A DNA stretch of 64,000 nt, from the NCBI GenBank assembly GCA_022560735.1, contig JADFSO010000015.1:1-64000 (forward strand), written 5' to 3'. The notes beneath the pieces are model-generated. The model had not been told where the DNA came from and ran no database searches. It saw only the letters and a program-made list of their open reading frames with translations. This document shows, piece by piece, positions 62,706-64,000 of the stretch (within the stretch, counting starts at the first letter, position 1; each line of letters begins with the position of its first letter). The stretch comes from Pseudomonadota bacterium (GTDB lineage Bacteria; Pseudomonadota; Gammaproteobacteria; Steroidobacterales; MnTg04). Both the position numbers and the translations under genes were made by a program.

Positions 62706-64000
62706 CTAGTCCTCCAAACCAGCGCGGCCGCGGCTCGCTATGTCATCGGTCAGAATCTGCGCAAAAGCCTCAAGACTCATGCTACCGAGATCCTCACCGC
62801 CACGCGTGCGCACGGCCACGGTTCCTGCTGTTTGCTCGCGATCCCCGATAACAATCATATAAGGGATACGCTGGATCGTGTGTTGGCGAATTTTATAGCC
62901 GATTTTCTCGTTTCTCAAGTCCTCATCGACCCGATACCCCTGATTTCTCAATGTTTCTGCAACTTTAGTGACATATTCGCAGTTTCTGTCGGTAATCCCC
63001 ATCACAACGGCCTGTTTTGGCGCCAGCCAGGTCGGCAGGTTTCCCGCGTAATGCTCGAGCAAAACCCCGATAAATCGCTCCAGCGACCCCAGGATTGCCC
63101 GGTGCAACATGACCGGTGTCTGCCGGCTGCTGTCTTCGGCGATATAGACCGCTCCCAGGCGACCGGGTTGCGCATAATCGAGCTGCATGGTGCCCAGCTG
63201 CCACACCCTGCCGATGCTGTCGCGCAGGGAAAAATCGATTTTCGGACCGTAGAACGCGCCGCCGCCTTCGTCCATTTCATAATCCAGCCGCTTGCTCTCG
63301 AGCACGTCTTTTAGCGTTTGCTCGGCACGGTCCCACAGCGCGTCCTCGCCGACCCGTTTTTCCGGGCGGGTCGACAGGCTGATCAGCACATCGTCGAAAC
63401 CGAAATCCCGGTAGACCTCGAACAACAGATCGATGAAATCCGAGACCTCCGCCTGGACCTGGTCCTCGGTGCAGAAAATATGCGCATCGTCCTGGACGAA
63501 ACTGCGTAACCGCATCAAACCGTGCAGCGTCCCGCTGGCCTCGTTCCGATGGCAGGAACCGAATTCAGCGAGCCGCAAGGGCAGCTCGCGATAGCTGTGC
63601 AAACCCTGCTTGTAAACCTCGATATGGCAGGGACAGTTCATCGGTTTGATCACGAACTCCCGGTCCTCCGACCCGGTGGTAAACATATCGTCGCGAAACT
63701 TATCCCAGTGACCGGATTTCTCCCACAGCGATCGAGCGAGTATCTCGGGTGTCCGGATTTCCTCGTAACCGTGCCTGGAGAGTTGCTCGCGAATATAGTT
63801 CTTGATGGTGCGATACAACTGCCAGCCTTTGGGATGCCAGAATATCATGCCGGGCGCCTCTTCCTGGGTGTGGAACAGGTCCATGAGCTTGCCAAAGCGG
63901 CGGTGGTCTCTTTTTTCGGCCTCCTCGAGTTGGTACAGGTGGGCCTTCAAATCATCCTTGGTTGCCCATGCGGTGCCATAAATCCTCTGCAACATCTCGT
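62706..64000 (-). CDS. thrS: Threonyl-tRNA synthetase, C-terminal portion
   Basis: At least 431 residues of the catalytic and anticodon-binding domains; the N-terminal TGS and editing domains lie past the window edge. The frame is open to base 64000. Class II motif 2 ([18 protein letters not shown]), zinc ligands Cys in MNCPCHIEV, His in VQDDAHIFC and His in [15 protein letters not shown] are present. The anticodon-binding domain has [19 protein letters not shown] stop of TAG at 62706 precedes infC. Confidence 0.95.
   Translation of the reverse strand, partial: EMLQRIYGTAWATKDDLKAHLYQLEEAEKRDHRRFGKLMDLFHTQEEAPGMIFWHPKGWQLYRTIKNYIREQLSRHGYEEIRTPEILARSLWEKSGHWDKFRDDMFTTGSEDREFVIKPMNCPCHIEVYKQGLHSYRELPLRLAEFGSCHRNEASGTLHGLMRLRSFVQDDAHIFCTEDQVQAEVSDFIDLLFEVYRDFGFDDVLISLSTRPEKRVGEDALWDRAEQTLKDVLESKRLDYEMDEGGGAFYGPKIDFSLRDSIGRVWQLGTMQLDYAQPGRLGAVYIAEDSSRQTPVMLHRAILGSLERFIGVLLEHYAGNLPTWLAPKQAVVMGITDRNCEYVTKVAETLRNQGYRVDEDLRNEKIGYKIRQHTIQRIPYMIVIGDREQTAGTVAVRTRGGEDLGSMSLEAFAQILTDDIASRGRAGLED

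Overview
This window looks like chromosomal DNA of a moderately GC-rich, free-living gammaproteobacterium. Three gene orders support that: thrS-infC-rpmI-rplT-pheS-pheT-ihfA-merR-tRNAPro(GGG); fabD-fabG-acpP-fabF-pabB-pabC-mltG-tmk-holB-pilZ; and a complete System I cytochrome c maturation operon, ccmABCDEFGHI. A type II secretion operon, a rhombosortase, an AddAB-type recombination nuclease and a NAD-type isocitrate dehydrogenase would fit an uncultured marine lineage of the Woeseia/Chromatiales kind, but that placement is inference and no species can be named.

Layout. 1-2.5 kb: the end of a histidine phosphatase, an acyl-CoA dehydrogenase and an APH-type kinase, resembling a split version of the ACAD10/ACAD11 and levulinate (Lva) systems. 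2.5-9.2 kb: ccmA-I, nearly every gene overlapping the next. 9.2-14.5 kb: a MaoC-like protein, a LytS/AlgZ-type kinase with its LytTR regulator, an ATP/ADP-translocase-like carrier and an exported aldo/keto reductase. 14.5-15 kb: a small secreted repeat protein.

15.0-23.3 kb is the accessory part. Two copies of one complex repeat module (15441-15681 and 23083-23266, same orientation) enclose about 7.4 kb. Each has tandem 31-38 bp units, a conserved core of about 60 bp, and related units pointing the other way. Inside are a sugar symporter cut off after about 76 residues, a glycosidase pseudogene with two single-base frameshifts, a DUF255 protein fused to a DsbD-alpha-like domain, a HigBA-type toxin-antitoxin pair whose toxin is frameshifted, and an MFS carrier. 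This is the most unusual part of the window.

23.4-31.6 kb: isocitrate dehydrogenase, a Tat-exported epimerase-like protein, a 2OG-Fe(II) oxygenase, a stand-alone TIR-like (DUF1863/ThsB-type) protein, an EEP-family phosphoesterase, a FadJ-type bifunctional beta-oxidation protein with a thioesterase, and a protein with two cyclic-nucleotide-binding domains and a rhodanese. 31.6-40.3 kb: the fatty acid, folate and replication cluster on the minus strand. 40.4-46.5 kb: rhombosortase (minus), then gspGHIJKLMN (plus). 46.5-52.5 kb: the AddA-like and AddB-like nuclease pair (minus). 52.7-56.1 kb: etfBA and an NhaC-type antiporter. 56.2-57.3 kb: a gene of unknown function, a small element with perfect 18-bp terminal inverted repeats, and tRNA-Pro. 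57.4-64.0 kb: merR, ihfA, pheT, pheS, rplT, rpmI, infC (ATC start) and a partial thrS.

Functional themes: fatty-acyl and hydroxy-acid oxidation (acyl-CoA dehydrogenase, kinase, FadJ-like protein, thioesterase, ETF); cytochrome c assembly; protein secretion with C-terminal sorting (T2SS plus rhombosortase); and housekeeping translation, lipid and DNA-repair genes. Apart from the repeat-bounded segment, coding is dense and orderly.
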